A DNA stretch of 64,000 nt from Cyanophora paradoxa (lineage: Eukaryota > Glaucocystophyceae > Cyanophorales > Cyanophoraceae): NCBI GenBank assembly GCA_004431415.1, contig QPMI01000113.1, positions 1 through 64,000 on the forward strand, in the 5' to 3' direction. The notes under the pieces were generated by a model. The model did no database searches. It was not told the origin of the DNA and saw only the letters and a list, made by a program, of their open reading frames with translations. Positions 40,219 through 51,127 of this stretch are shown here, in pieces. The translations under genes and the position numbers were made by a program. Within the stretch, counting starts at the first letter, position 1; each line of letters opens with the position of its first letter.

Positions 40219-41169
40219 GAAGTGCACGTGCGATGTCATCAGCGTCGTAGTTACCGCAGACCAGTCGTAAACGTATGACCTCCAGGGCCAGTGTCTTAGG
40301 CCGCTCTAGAAGCGTTCGTTGTCTTAGGCCGCGCTAGGTTGCGCCGCGCTCCGATTTTTCTCTCACTCTCGCTCGATCCCCGGGCCCGACTTTCGCAACC
40401 CGCGTTTTCGAAGCTCTTCTGTTTTTTTGGAATTAGGCCTATAGCTAGGGGGTCTGGTCGGTGTCCAACCCCGTCCAACCCCGTCCCGTCCAGCGGGGTC
40501 TCGCTAATCAAAGAAGAAGGACTCTTGGTCCGAAAATGCATTGGACGTGACACGTGTTGTTCGCTAGCTGTTAACTATAGCTAGCTATAGCAGCACATCT
40601 GCATGTGGTCTACGGCCAGCAGTATTAATATTGGATTTCCATGCTGTAGCTATATGTATAGTCCGGAGGGGACGCCATCGGCGTCTATTCTACTGACACT
40701 TGCCCCTCTATCTCAGCGACCGAGGGACGTAGTCCAGTCCGGTGTCTTACGGGGGTGTCTTTATGGACCCCTGGGACACCCCCCCTGGCTGCGCCATCGC
40801 AGTGCAGGCGGTCACGTTGCCACTTTAGTGGGGTCGACGGCAGGGGCGTCGCCGCCCGGCGAGGCACCGGTCTTCGAAACCTTCCTCTTGGGAATCGATC
40901 CGGGTCTTCGCACTTCTAAACCGTGATTTCAACCACTCGGCCATACGTGCCTTCTAGTATAGTCTGAGTTTAAATATCTGCTAGTATAGTCTGAGTTTAA
41001 ATATTCACTCCATCTGCTATATCTCGATCCGAGTCCCTGAGGTTCGCCCCAGGCACTCCCATGGCCATGGCCAGGGACATGCAGGGCGCCCTGCGCATGC
41101 AGTCTGGCCATGGCAGCTCGATTCGAATTCACGTAAACTCCGATCGAAATCGATCGAAATTGAATTAAA
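40219..41169. other. Intergenic region after the retrotransposon
   Basis: Original 3' flank of the TPR gene, continuing after the insertion. No protein gene supported. It contains a tRNA-like remnant (40862-40950), a direct repeat of about 28 bp, CTAGTATAGTCTGAGTTTAA, at 40954 and 40982, and a palindromic GGCCATGG-rich patch near 41056-41110. Confidence 0.5.
40862..40950 (-). pseudogene. Degenerate class II tRNA-like sequence (Ser/Leu type)
   Basis: On the minus strand GCACGTATGGCCGAGTGGTT matches the conserved 5' part of a Ser/Leu tRNA (A box TGGCCGAGTGGTT). About 55 nt later GGTTTCGAAGACC resembles a B box with one extra base. The ends GCAC...GTGC can pair for only four to five positions and the D and anticodon stems pair poorly. 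More likely a tRNA relic or tRNA-derived SINE head than a working gene. Confidence 0.35.
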
Positions 41170-42468
41170 CAAGCCCTGGGCCCCTGCGGGTCCCAAACAT
41201 CGGGCGAAGCCTCGGCAGCCCCCTTTGCGACCCCCTCATTCATCGCGGCCCGTCGTGGCTAGCGCCGGGTCGGTGGGGCAGGGAGAGGGGAGGGGAGGGC
41301 TGGCGGGGGGAGGGGAGTTATAGGAGAAGTTGTCGTGAGATCTAGAGGAGCTGTCCTGAGAGAATATAATTATTTAATTAGGGGAATTGGTGCAGCTGAG
41401 AGAGAATATAATGAGGGGAGGAGTGGTGCTGCCAATCAGCTAGTTGTAGTTGAGCTGGAGGCCCCGAGGAAATTGACAGGAGATTGTCGAGGGGAGGGGC
41501 GAGGTTCTCGTGGCCAGGCGCATGCGCAGAGCTTATAAATCGCTTAAACAGAATCTCGGATGCGTACAGGATCGATGTCCAGGGCTGCGGAGGCGAGGGC
41601 CCGCGGAAATATGTGCAGGCCTGTGCAGGATCGAAAATTTGGTGTCGGCTGGGTTCTCGTGCTCTGTCGCGGCCACAGAGCTTGCGGAAGGCTTCGTATT
41701 GATCTCAAATGAATACTGTAGCGATGGGCATGGGTAATTTTATAAGGACGCGAGGGCGCGCGGAAAGATGTGCAGGTCCGTCTAGGATCGAATTTTCGGG
41801 GTCGGCTGGGTCCTCGCGGCGCGGCGCATTTAGAGACCGTGCGGAAGTCTTCTTCTACATCTCAAACGCTTATACTATTGCTCTGCGCATGCGCCGCGGC
41901 GTGGGCGCGCGGAAAGTTGTCCGGGGCTGTGCAGGATCGAATTTTTAACGTCGGGTACCTTCCTGCGCTGGTCCGGCTCCGAAAAGCGTATTTCTGGAGT
42001 GCGCAGGCCCTGCTATGTCTATGCGCGCCCGTATGCATCGAATGCGCGCATCGCGGGACCGGGCGGGACCGGCTGGATCAAAATTTCGGTCGAGGTTTTG
42101 GACTGGAGCATCGAGGGCGCCCTAAATCGAGTTTGCCGCAATGCGCGCGCTCTTGGCTGTCATTGTGACCGCTCTGGGACATCCCTGGCGCGCTTTTGTC
42201 GCGGGACCGGGTCCCACTTTTTGGGGTTTCGCGATCGAGCCGGGGTATAAATACCGGAATTGATCCGTGAGGGAAATGCGATTTTCGCGCGACGCCCACG
42301 GGCCGAACTCTAGGGGAGCTATGAGTGCGTTGGCCGACTGTCAGTTCTACTGTGTCACGTCGGAGACCGTTCGCCTTCATTGCGGAGGTTGCGAATCTGG
42401 ACGCTCGGACCAATCGGACTCGAGTGGAAAAAAAATAGAACCGGTCGTTCACCATTGACATACGGAAG
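41170..42468. repeat. TATA-bearing repeat family, unit 3
   Basis: Same module order as 11312-12616: leader, inverted repeat CGGGCGAAGCCTC (41201-41213), purine-rich block, subrepeats, TATAAATA (42246-42253), and a CCAAT plus A-run block (to about 42450). The right inverted repeat is cut off at GGAAGAG (42468), where a duplicated segment begins. Confidence 0.7.
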
Positions 42469-42940
42469 AGTATGTCTATGCGCGCCCGTATGCATCGAAT
42501 GCGCGCATCGCGGGACCGGGCGGGACCGGCTGGATCAAAATTTCGGTCGAGGTTTTGGACTGGAGCATCGAGGGCGCCCTAAATCGAGTTTGCCGCAATG
42601 CGCGCGCTCTTGGCTGTCATTGTGACCGCTCTGGGACATCCCTGGCGCGCTTTTGTCGCGGGACCGGGTCCCACTTTTTGGGGTTTCGCGATCGAGCCGG
42701 GGTATAAATACCGGAATTGATCCGTGAGGGAAATGCGATTTTCGCGCGACGCCCACGGGCCGAATTCTAGGGGAGCTATGAGTGCGAAAATAAATCAGTG
42801 GAGGTTGGCCGACTGTCAGTTCTACTGTGTCACGTCGGAGACCGTTCGCCTTCATTGCGGAGGTTGCGAATCTGGACGCTCGGACCAATCGGACTCGAGT
42901 GGAAAAAAAATAGAACCGGTCGTTCACCATTGACATACGG
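42469..42940. repeat. Tandem duplication of the unit 3 promoter/CCAAT block
   Basis: Repeats 42013-42462 almost exactly, from TATGTCTATGCGCGCCCG through the second TATAAATA (42703-42710) to the A-run block and TTGACATACGGA. It carries a small insertion (AAAATAAATCAGTGGAGG, about 42787) that is also found near 45853 in unit 5. Confidence 0.8.
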
Positions 42941-44693
42941 ACAAGCCCTGGGCCCCTGCGGGTCCCAAACATCGGGCGAAGCCTCAGCGGCCCTCCTCGC
43001 GTCCCCCTTGTTCATCGCGACCCGTCGCGGTTGTCGGTGGGGTGTCGGGGCAGGGAGAGGGGAGGGGAGGGCTGCTGAGAGGGAATATAATTATGGGAGT
43101 AGTTGTCCTGAGAGGAGCTGTCCTGAGAGAATATAAGTATTAAATTACGGGAATTGGTGCAGCTGAGAGCGAATTCGAATTAATATAATGAGTGGAGGAG
43201 TGGTGCTGCCATATGCATGCAATTAGCTAGGGGATATAATTATGGGAGGAGTTGTCCTGAGAGGAGTTGTCCTGAGAGAATATAATTTTGTAATCAGGGG
43301 AATTGCTGCAGCTGAGAGATAATATAATGAGGGGAGGAGTGGTGCTGCCAATCAGCTAGCTGTAGTTGAGCTCGAGGCCCTGAGGAAATTGAGAGGAGAT
43401 TGTCGAGGGCACGGGCGAGGTTGTCGCGGTCAGGCGCATGCACAGAGCTTGCGGATCGCTTAAACAGAGTCTGGAATGCATACAGGATCGATGTCCAGGG
43501 GTGCGGAGGCGAGGGCCCGCGGAAATATGTGCAGGCCTGTCCAGGATCGAAATTTTGGCGTCGGCTGGGTTCTCGTTCTCTTTCGCGCCCACAGAGCTTG
43601 GGAAAGGCTTCGTTTAGATCTCAAATGAATACTGTAGCGATGGGCATGCGTGGGGATGTGAGGACGCGCGGAAAGATGCACAGGTCCGTCCAGGATCGAA
43701 TTTTCGGGGTCGGCTGGGTCCTCGCGGCCCGGCGCATTTAGAGACCGTGCGAAAGGCTTCTTCTACATCTCAAATGCTTATACTATTGATCCGCGCATGC
43801 GCCGCGGCGTGGGCGCGCGGAAAGTTGCCCGGGGCCGTTTGCCGTCCAGGATCGAATTTTCGGGGTCGGATGGGTCCTCGCGGCCCGCGGGCCGCTGCGG
43901 AGGCGAGGGCGCGCGGAAATCTGTGCAGGCCTGTCCAGGATCGCAAATTTCGCGCCGTGTAGCGATGGGCATGGGTGAGGACGCGAGGGCGCGCGGAAAG
44001 ATGCGCAGGTCCGTCCAGGATCGAATTTTCGGGGTCGGCTGGGTCGCCGCGGCCCGGCGCATTTAGAAAGCGTAAGGAAGGCTTCTTCTACATCTCAAAT
44101 GCTTATACTATTGATCCGCGCATGCGCCGCGGCGTGGGCGCGCGGAAAGTTGCCTGGGGCTGTGCAGGATCGAATTTTTGCCATCGGGCACCTTCCTGCG
44201 CTGTTCCGGCTCCGAAAAGCGGATATCTGGAGTGCGCAGGCCCTGCTATGTCTATGCGCGCCAGTACGCATCGAATGTGCGCGTCGAGGGACCGGGAGGG
44301 ACCGGCAGGATCAAATTTTCGGCCGAGTCTTCCGACTGGAGCGTCGACGGCGCCCGAAATCGAGCTTGCCGCGATGCGCGCGCTCTTGGCTGTCATTCTG
44401 ACCGCTCTGGTCGTCCCTGGCGCGCTTTCGTTGCGGGACCGGGTCCCACTTTTTGGGATTTCGCGATCGAGCCGGGGTATAAATACCGGAATTGATCCTG
44501 GAGGGAAATTCGATTTTCGCGCGACGCTGATGGGAGAGCGGTTCGCCGGGTACCAGTCACGTCTGTGTCACGTCGGAGACCGTTCGCCTTCATTGCGGAG
44601 GTTGCGAATCTGGACGCTTGGACCAATCGGACTCGAGTGGAAAAAAAATAAATGGGGCCGTTCACCATCGACCTACGGAAGAGGCTTCGCCCG
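42941..44693. repeat. TATA-bearing repeat family, unit 4 (complete)
   Basis: Leader at 42941, inverted repeats at 42973-42985 and 44681-44693, an expanded purine-rich block (43050-43400) and extra subrepeats (43480-44180). TATAAATA is at 44478-44485, and GGACCAATCGG plus an A-run are near 44620-44650. Confidence 0.75.
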
Positions 44694-46043
44694 ACAAGCC
44701 CTGGGCCCCTGCGGGTCCCAAACATCGGGCGAAGCCTCAGCGGCCCACCTCGCGCCCCCCTTTTTCATCGCGGCCCGCTGTGGTTGTCTCTGGGTCGTGG
44801 GGCAAGGAGAGGGGAGGGGAGGGCTGGTGAAAGGAAATTTAATCAGGGGAGCAGTTTTCGTGCAGGGCAGCCAGCTATATTATAAGGGAAAAATTAAGAG
44901 GAGTTTGAGGAGGCGCTGGGTCGGTGGGGTAGGCCTAGGGAGAGGCCTAGGGGAGGGCTGCTGAGAGGGAATATAATATGGGAGGAGTTGTCCTGAGAGG
45001 AGTTGTCCTGAGAGAATATAATTATGAAATTATGGGAACTCGTGCAGCTGAGAGAGAATAAAATGAGGGGAGGAGTGGTGCTGCCAATCAGCTAGCTGTA
45101 GTTGAGCTCGAGGCCCTGAGGTAATTGACAGGAGATTGTTGAGGGGACGGGCAAGGTTCTCGCGGCCAGGCGCATGCGCAGAGCTTATGAATCGTTGCGG
45201 AAGGCTTCGTTTAGATCTCAAATGAATACTGTAGCGATGGGCATGCGTGGGGATGCGATGGCGCGCGGAAAGATGCGCAGGTCCGTCCAGGATCGAATTT
45301 TCGGGGTCGGCTGGGTCCTCGCGGCCCGGCGCATTTAGAGACCGCGCGAAAGGCTTCTTCTACATCTCGAATGCTTACACTATTGCTCCGAGCATGCGCC
45401 GCAGCCTGGGCGCGCGGAAAGTTGCCCGGGGCTGTGCAGGATCGAAGTTTTGCTGCCGGGCACCTTCCTGCACTGTTCCGGCTCCGAAAAGCGGATATCT
45501 GGAGTGCGCAGGCCATGCTATGTCTATGCGCGCCAGTACGCATGGAATGCGCGCGTCGTGGGACCGGCCGGGACTGGCTGGATCAAAATTTCGGCCGACT
45601 CTTTGGACTGGAGCGTCGATGGCGGCCGAAATCGAGCTTGCCGCAATGCGCGCGCTCTTGGCTGTCATTCTGACCGCTTTGGCGCGTTCCTGGGGCGCTT
45701 TCGTCGGGGGACCGGGTCCCACTTTTTGGAGTTTCGCGATCGAGGCGGGGTATAAATACCGGAATTGATCCGTGAGGGAAATGCGATTTTCGCGCGACGC
45801 GCACGGGAGAGCGGTCGTCTTCGTTGAATTCTAGGGGAGCTATGATTCCGAAAATAAATCAGTGGAGCTGTGGTCAGGTGTATATTATCTAAGTTACGTC
45901 GGAGACCGTTCGCCTTCATTGCGGAGGTTGCGAGCCTCGACATTCGGACGAATCGCGAAGCAGTGGAAAAAAACTAAAAAAAATAAATCCGCCCGTTCAC
46001 CATCGACCAACGGAAGAGGCTTCGCCCGAAGAGGCTTCGCCCG
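44694..46043. repeat. TATA-bearing repeat family, unit 5 (complete)
   Basis: Directly follows unit 4. Inverted repeats lie at 44726-44738 and 46016-46028, with a second copy of the right repeat at 46031-46043. TATAAATA is at 45751-45758. The CCAAT-type motif is changed to GGACGAATCG here. Confidence 0.75.
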
Positions 46044-46423
46044 ATTTAAATCAAACCTAAGAGAAGCCTATATATATAGCTACGTATATATATATACGTA
46101 TACGTAGACGCACGTATATAAGCAAGCTATAGCTAGATTTAGATATCGATCTAGAGAGAATTCAAATTCGAGAGTTCGGGGGATATCCGGATCATGAGAG
46201 GAGCTCGAATTCGAAGCTTAAACCCCGCGCACTAGCTCAGCGGCTGGATACCGGATGCAGGACAGCGGCGAGTGCAGCCCGCTTATCGGCCCTGAAGAAA
46301 TGAGCAATTGCAGGTTCTTCCGTGCGCGCGCGGTCGCTCGCTGCGAATTCAAATATCCGATCGCCGCGAAATCGATTTTTCGCGCGCGCCGCACGTACAT
46401 CTTCATGAATATCTGATCGTGAA
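46044..46423. other. Spacer upstream of the Hv1-like gene
   Basis: Starts with TATATATA-rich sequence (46065-46110), then many GAATTC-type palindromes. It may include a first exon and the promoter of the following gene; none could be defined. Confidence 0.35.
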
Positions 46424-47743
46424 TTGGCCCCATTTCCGGCACTGCGGCGCCGGCATGCGCAGGCCTTCCGTCGCTCGCTTGCTTTCCGTCCTGCCCGACC
46501 GATCCCCGCCCGGGTTGGCGAAGGCGACTCGAGCACGTTCTGCATTCGCGTTGGTAAGCTAGGTCGCAATTTCAATCTGCGGTCTATGCTGGATCCCGGG
46601 TCCGATCCGGCCCGAGTCCAGGCTCTAGAACTCATGATGCTGATCAGTTAAGCTTCGCGCAGGCTGCACAGAGTCTTAAACACGCTCTTGTTTGTCGACC
46701 TTGCCCTCGTTATCGGATCGGTTCGAATTCTCGCAATTAGAAGCCCTAATTGTAAGCCTGCCGCAGTGCTCGGGCTACGAATACACCCGTCTTCGCAGAT
46801 CGTTCTGGAAATCCAGGGGCTCGACGCGGAGCTGAAGGCGTGCGAGAATTCGAAGGGACTGCACTCGTCCGGCTCGGGCGAACGCCTCGTGCTAGCAGCG
46901 GAAGTTCTTGAGCTCACGTCCCTCGGAATAGTCTGCATTTTCATCCTCGAGCACCTGGCGCTGCTCACGGCGCTCGGGCCGCGGCGCTACTGCCGCAACG
47001 CCTTCCACGCACTCGAGCTGCCCGTCCTCCTCCTCGCCTTCGTTCTGCAGGTCCCGAACGGACCCAGATCTAACGCCCGATGTCCCACTGGCCATGGCCG
47101 TTGTGCAAGCATAAGCGCTAGCTCGAATTCCAATTAAGTTGAATTTGATAAGCTGCCGGCCTCGCGATCGCGGCCCGCCGCGGCCGTCCGCAGGTCCTTC
47201 TGCGATTCCAGCCGGAGGCTGGACTTCTTGTGCTCGTGCGCTTTTGGCGGTGAGATTAATATTTCTACATCACTTACAATTGATATTCGAATTCTTGAAG
47301 TTTTGACCGAGGATTTCGCATGCTTTTGCAGGATTGTGCGGGTGGCGCAGGCCGTCTTCGAGACGAGCCGCGAGAAGACACGCGCTGCAAAACTGGAGGC
47401 TGCGGTCATACGGGCAAAGCACGGATTTGGCGGTCTCCTCCCCGCCATTGAGCTCTCCGGATCCGGTCACACCGGATCCGCATCCGGTCTCAAGGTCCCT
47501 CCCGAGGTGTGCATGCCCTAGCCGCTGAGCTTTAAGCCTCCGGGCCAGCAGGGGCGAGCGCACGCAAGCAACAGGCATATGCTTAAGCCGAAGCTTGATT
47601 ATGACTTGAGGGGCCGCGCGGGGCGCCGCGCGCGGGGGCGGGGGGTGCAGGTGCTGGTGCGGGAGCGCCCGGAGGCCGTTGCGGCGCTCCTCGTGGCCGC
47701 CGCGGAGTACTACCACGACCGCGACGAGGGCGCCGAGGAGTAG
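46424..47743 (+). CDS. Hv1-like voltage-gated proton channel (voltage-sensor domain protein)
   Basis: Exons with mutually consistent phases are: up to 46553, 46663-46708, 46799-47050, 47194-47249, 47332-47506 and 47651-47743 (stop 47741). S1 is LLFVDLALIVLEI, with the Asp expected for proton selectivity. S2 is IVCIFILEHLALLTALG, with the charge-centre Glu. S3 is ALELPVLLLAFVLQ, with Glu and Gln where animal Hv1 has two Asp. S4 is LVLVRFWRIVRVAQ, the three-arginine RxWRxxR signature of Hv1, followed by a charged helix (ETSREKTRAAKLEAA) like the Hv1 coiled coil. There is no pore domain. Hv1 channels extrude H+ across membranes and are known from coccolithophores. The start codon was not found and is probably in an upstream exon. 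The last exon (VLVRERPEAVAALLV) is inferred from phase. Confidence 0.7.
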
Positions 47744-50034
47744 CCGCCCCGGCCCGGCCCCGCCCCCGCCAGGAAAGATATCGATCTCCTCCTCTAGATC
47801 TGGAAATGTGCACGTCGAGCTTGCTCCAAAATCAATCAATTAATATTGGATCAATTGAAATCTTAATTGCACGATCGCGAGTTAAATTAAAAAGCTTTAA
47901 GAAACTAGTGTACTGTACATGTGCACGTGGTTTCGAGAATTCGGTGCACATGGAAACAAGCTTGAAGTATGCTTGAAGCACCCGTGACACATATGCACTG
48001 GCATGTGCATCAAATAAAAACTGGCCTGGCATGAAGGGGTGCCCCCTCCCCACGCACCACTGTTTCCAGCGGCTCGCGATCGGCCGGACCGTAATCGAAG
48101 GCCTAGGATCTGGAGAACCACCCTGGCCGGCAGAGTCCGAGCGGCCGGCACACGGTTACGCGTATACGTAGTTTCAAAGTGAGCGGGAGATCTAGAGTGC
48201 GTAGAATCGATTGCATTAAGTGTAAATTAAATCGGTGGATAGCTATAATTGGGGAAGGACCCCCTTCCCCTTCCCCCACTTGGGGGTGTTCGGGTGCCCA
48301 CCCTAGGCCAAAATGAAATGTCCCGACCTCCCAAAACTCAGGTTTTCTCGCCGGATGCTTGCAAGGCATGTCCCTAGGAGTCCGGAAACGTGTTCCGGGA
48401 CATTCGGGCCCCGTCCGGTGGGCCAGGAATGGGCAATAACATGTTTTCGAAAAATGCGGTCTAGCGCCTCACCAGGTGGCGGTATGTCTGCCGAACCAAG
48501 TGCGCCTAAATGCGCGTAATGAGCCCGACGATTCATGTCATACATGCCGAGACCGAAGGAGCACAGGGTGGCCCGCTAGGCCGCCTCAAGTACCTTTGTA
48601 CTTGCTAGTCCGAGACTCGATCTATCGAAACTCCTGAGAGTTTCGGCCGATTGCTGGGTACACCGCTTGAACGCTGAGGTCCGCTAGGTGCCACGGTGGA
48701 CAAGGAACAGCAGCTTCGTTTGTGCAACAGAGCAGCCGAAAATGCTCCGGCACCGTGCTCGACACCCAAAACGTGCTCGGCACCCATTTCTCCGGCCGCA
48801 AATGCGCGTTGTGCGCCCATATGGCATATGCCTCCGTGCCAGCCTCCATCCGTTGCGCCGCGCTAGCGCGCTCGCGCCCCCGCCTACAGTTCTGACCGGC
48901 CGAAGGCTGCGCGTGCGCGCTGTCGAGCAGATCATGGCCTGTCGTCTGGTTCTCAGCTCCTGTCTCAGCGCTTCGTCGAAGCACCTTAGCTAAACAATTG
49001 CGATCGCTCTCCCGGCGCGGGCCGGGCCGCCACAACGACTCCTCGAGCTCACGTGCTCGTCCGCTCGAGCTCGCGCGCTCGCCGGCGCCGCGGCGCTGCT
49101 TTCGGAACTCTAGCGCATCAGTACGCCATGCTCCACCGCAGTGTGCACATCGAACACCGATTATCTGCCTCCAGCTGCAGCGGCACGCGTCGACCGCCCC
49201 GCCACCCTCTCATTTCCCGCGAGGCGCAGCAGCGAGCGTCGCAGCTGACCATCAACATCGCATCTGTTCCAGGCCATCGGTGCGCATGCTGCACAGCTGT
49301 GCTCGCTTCCTTTGCCAACGGGGAAGGGTCGCATCGCTCATGTTTGCCACCCTCACTCAGTCTTGCAACCGCATGCAATCGACCGGGTCGACGTCGAGCC
49401 TCTAGCAAGCATATGCATCACATCATCTCCAAGACTGCGGCCTCCGCCTCCGGCGCCGCCCCCGCCCGCGCCCCCGTCGCCGGCCCCGGCGGCGCGGCTC
49501 CTCCCGCTCCTGGAGACGACCTATCCGCCATCGCACGCTTCCCCGCGCTCCAGGCGATGGCGGCGGTGGTCTAGCGGCGGCACTCGGGCCGAGACAGCTA
49601 GCTTCGATTCATTGGCCTCCGAGACTCACCCCCCCTCTCTTCTTTCCTTTCTCTTCACCCAGCCCACAAGAGCCCGGCCCCCTCCCCCCGCCTCCCTCCT
49701 CCTCCTCCTCCTCCTTCCCCCCCCCCCCCCCCCCCCCCCCCAAATTTCCCACTGGGCCACCTCTCCCCCCGTTCACGCCGTACGCGTGACGCAGCGCCAA
49801 GGTCTATGTTCCATATGCTCCTGTAAGGCTAGGATCAGACAACTATAGCTAGTTAGCACGTCGCCCCCCTAGGCCTTAAGCTTCCAATTGGAAGTCTCAG
49901 AGCAAGCCTCGCTTGCAATTGGGTGCCTGTTCAAAGTCTACTTCCTAATTGCAACCTGCTCAGAACCTGCTCAGAACTTAGAGGTCCTTCCCCTCCAACA
50001 GGGCCGCTGCGACAGCAGTGTTCCTGTTCCGTTC
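47744..50034. other. Intergenic region with first copy of a duplicated block
   Basis: No convincing gene. It holds repeat E copy 1 (47868-48247) and short ORFs without family features. GGAAACGTGTTCCGG near 48384 is palindromic. An unbroken C-run of more than 20 bases lies at about 49718-49741. An open frame at 49053-49574 (ending GDDLSAIARFPALQAMAAVV) is of unknown value. Confidence 0.4.
47868..48247. repeat. Duplicated block E, copy 1
   Basis: Nearly identical to 50388-50771. The only clear differences are AAAAACTGGCC versus AAATTGGACCTGGCC around 48015/50535. Non-coding. Confidence 0.9.
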
Positions 50035-50386
50035 ATTATTATCATAAATAGGGCTCAAAAAGGCCTAGCTAGCTCTGCATCAGAACATGTCTAAACGTTT
50101 GAAACAGTACTAGTGGATGTCTGCAGATATAGATCAGACGAGACTCACGCGAGCGGTGCCGACGCCGGCGCCGGCGGCGCCGCCGCGGTGCACGGAAGGG
50201 AAATATACAGCGCGCTAGCGGCTGTGGCACTCGTCGGAGGTGACGGGCTGTCGTGATGGAAGGCGAGAAGCGGAGGTGCGGCCTCCGGCGAGAGCGCGAG
50301 GTGCTCCATTCGCGACCGCGCGCTGATTATGATCACGATCCAGGCCAGATTTCAAGATCAGAAATTTTTTAAAGGCGACACACTAG
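50035..50386. repeat. Duplicated block D, copy 1
   Basis: 352 bp, matching 50776-51127 with essentially one change (GATTATGATC versus GATCATGATC). It contains a GC-rich GCCGGCGCCGGCGGCGCC patch and an AT-rich end. No gene supported. Confidence 0.9.
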
Positions 50387-50387
50387 C

Positions 50388-50771
50388 TGCACGATCGCGA
50401 GTTAAATTAAAAAGCTTTAAGAAACTAGTGTACTGTACATGTGCACGTGGTTTCGAGAATTCGGTGCACATGGAAACAAGCTTGAAGTATGCTTGAAGCA
50501 CCCGTGACACATATGCACTGGCATGTGCATCAAATAAATTGGACCTGGCCTGGCATGAAGGGGTGCCCCCTCCCCACGCACCACTGTTTCCAGCGGCTCG
50601 CGATCGGCCGGACCGTAATCGAAGGCCTAGGATCTGGAGAACCACCCTGGCCGGCAGAGTCCGAGCGGCCGGCACACGGTTACGCGTATACGTAGTTTCA
50701 AAGTGAGCGGGAGATCTAGAGTGCGTAGAATCGATTGCATTAAGTGTAAATTAAATCGGTGGATAGCTATA
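50388..50771. repeat. Duplicated block E, copy 2, between the two D copies
   Basis: Matches 47868-48247 and lies exactly between the D copies, giving a D-E-D arrangement. Confidence 0.9.
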
Positions 50772-50775
50772 TATA

Positions 50776-51127
50776 ATTATTATCATAAATAGGGCTCAAA
50801 AAGGCCTAGCTAGCTCTGCATCAGAACATGTCTAAACGTTTGAAACAGTACTAGTGGATGTCTGCAGATATAGATCAGACGAGACTCACGCGAGCGGTGC
50901 CGACGCCGGCGCCGGCGGCGCCGCCGCGGTGCACGGAAGGGAAATATACAGCGCGCTAGCGGCTGTGGCACTCGTCGGAGGTGACGGGCTGTCGTGATGG
51001 AAGGCGAGAAGCGGAGGTGCGGCCTCCGGCGAGAGCGCGAGGTGCTCCATTCGCGACCGCGCGCTGATCATGATCACGATCCAGGCCAGATTTCAAGATC
51101 AGAAATTTTTTAAAGGCGACACACTAG
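50776..51127. repeat. Duplicated block D, copy 2
   Basis: Second D copy, offset 741 bp from the first. Confidence 0.9.

Larger units (their letters stand above)
25360..40223 (+). mobile_element. Complete Ty3/gypsy-type LTR retrotransposon with target-site duplication
   Basis: Two LTRs that look identical (25365-25643 and 39940-40218, 279 bp) enclose gag-like ORFs, protease, RT/RNase H and integrase in the order typical of Ty3/gypsy. GAAGT flanks both outer ends (25360-25364 and 40219-40223), a 5-bp target duplication as expected for this group. Matching LTRs suggest a recent insertion. The termini are ATTGCC...TTCTGA, not TG...CA. No classic tRNA primer site (TGG...) directly follows the 5' LTR, and no clear polypurine tract precedes the 3' LTR. 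The coding region has several apparent single-base frame breaks, so this copy as written could not make a continuous polyprotein. Confidence 0.93.

Noticed and set aside
47897-50675. Two similar minus-strand ORFs (84 and 105 residues) in the duplicated block E
   Set aside because: They are similar only because the DNA is duplicated; the block's small differences break the shared frame, and no family feature is seen.
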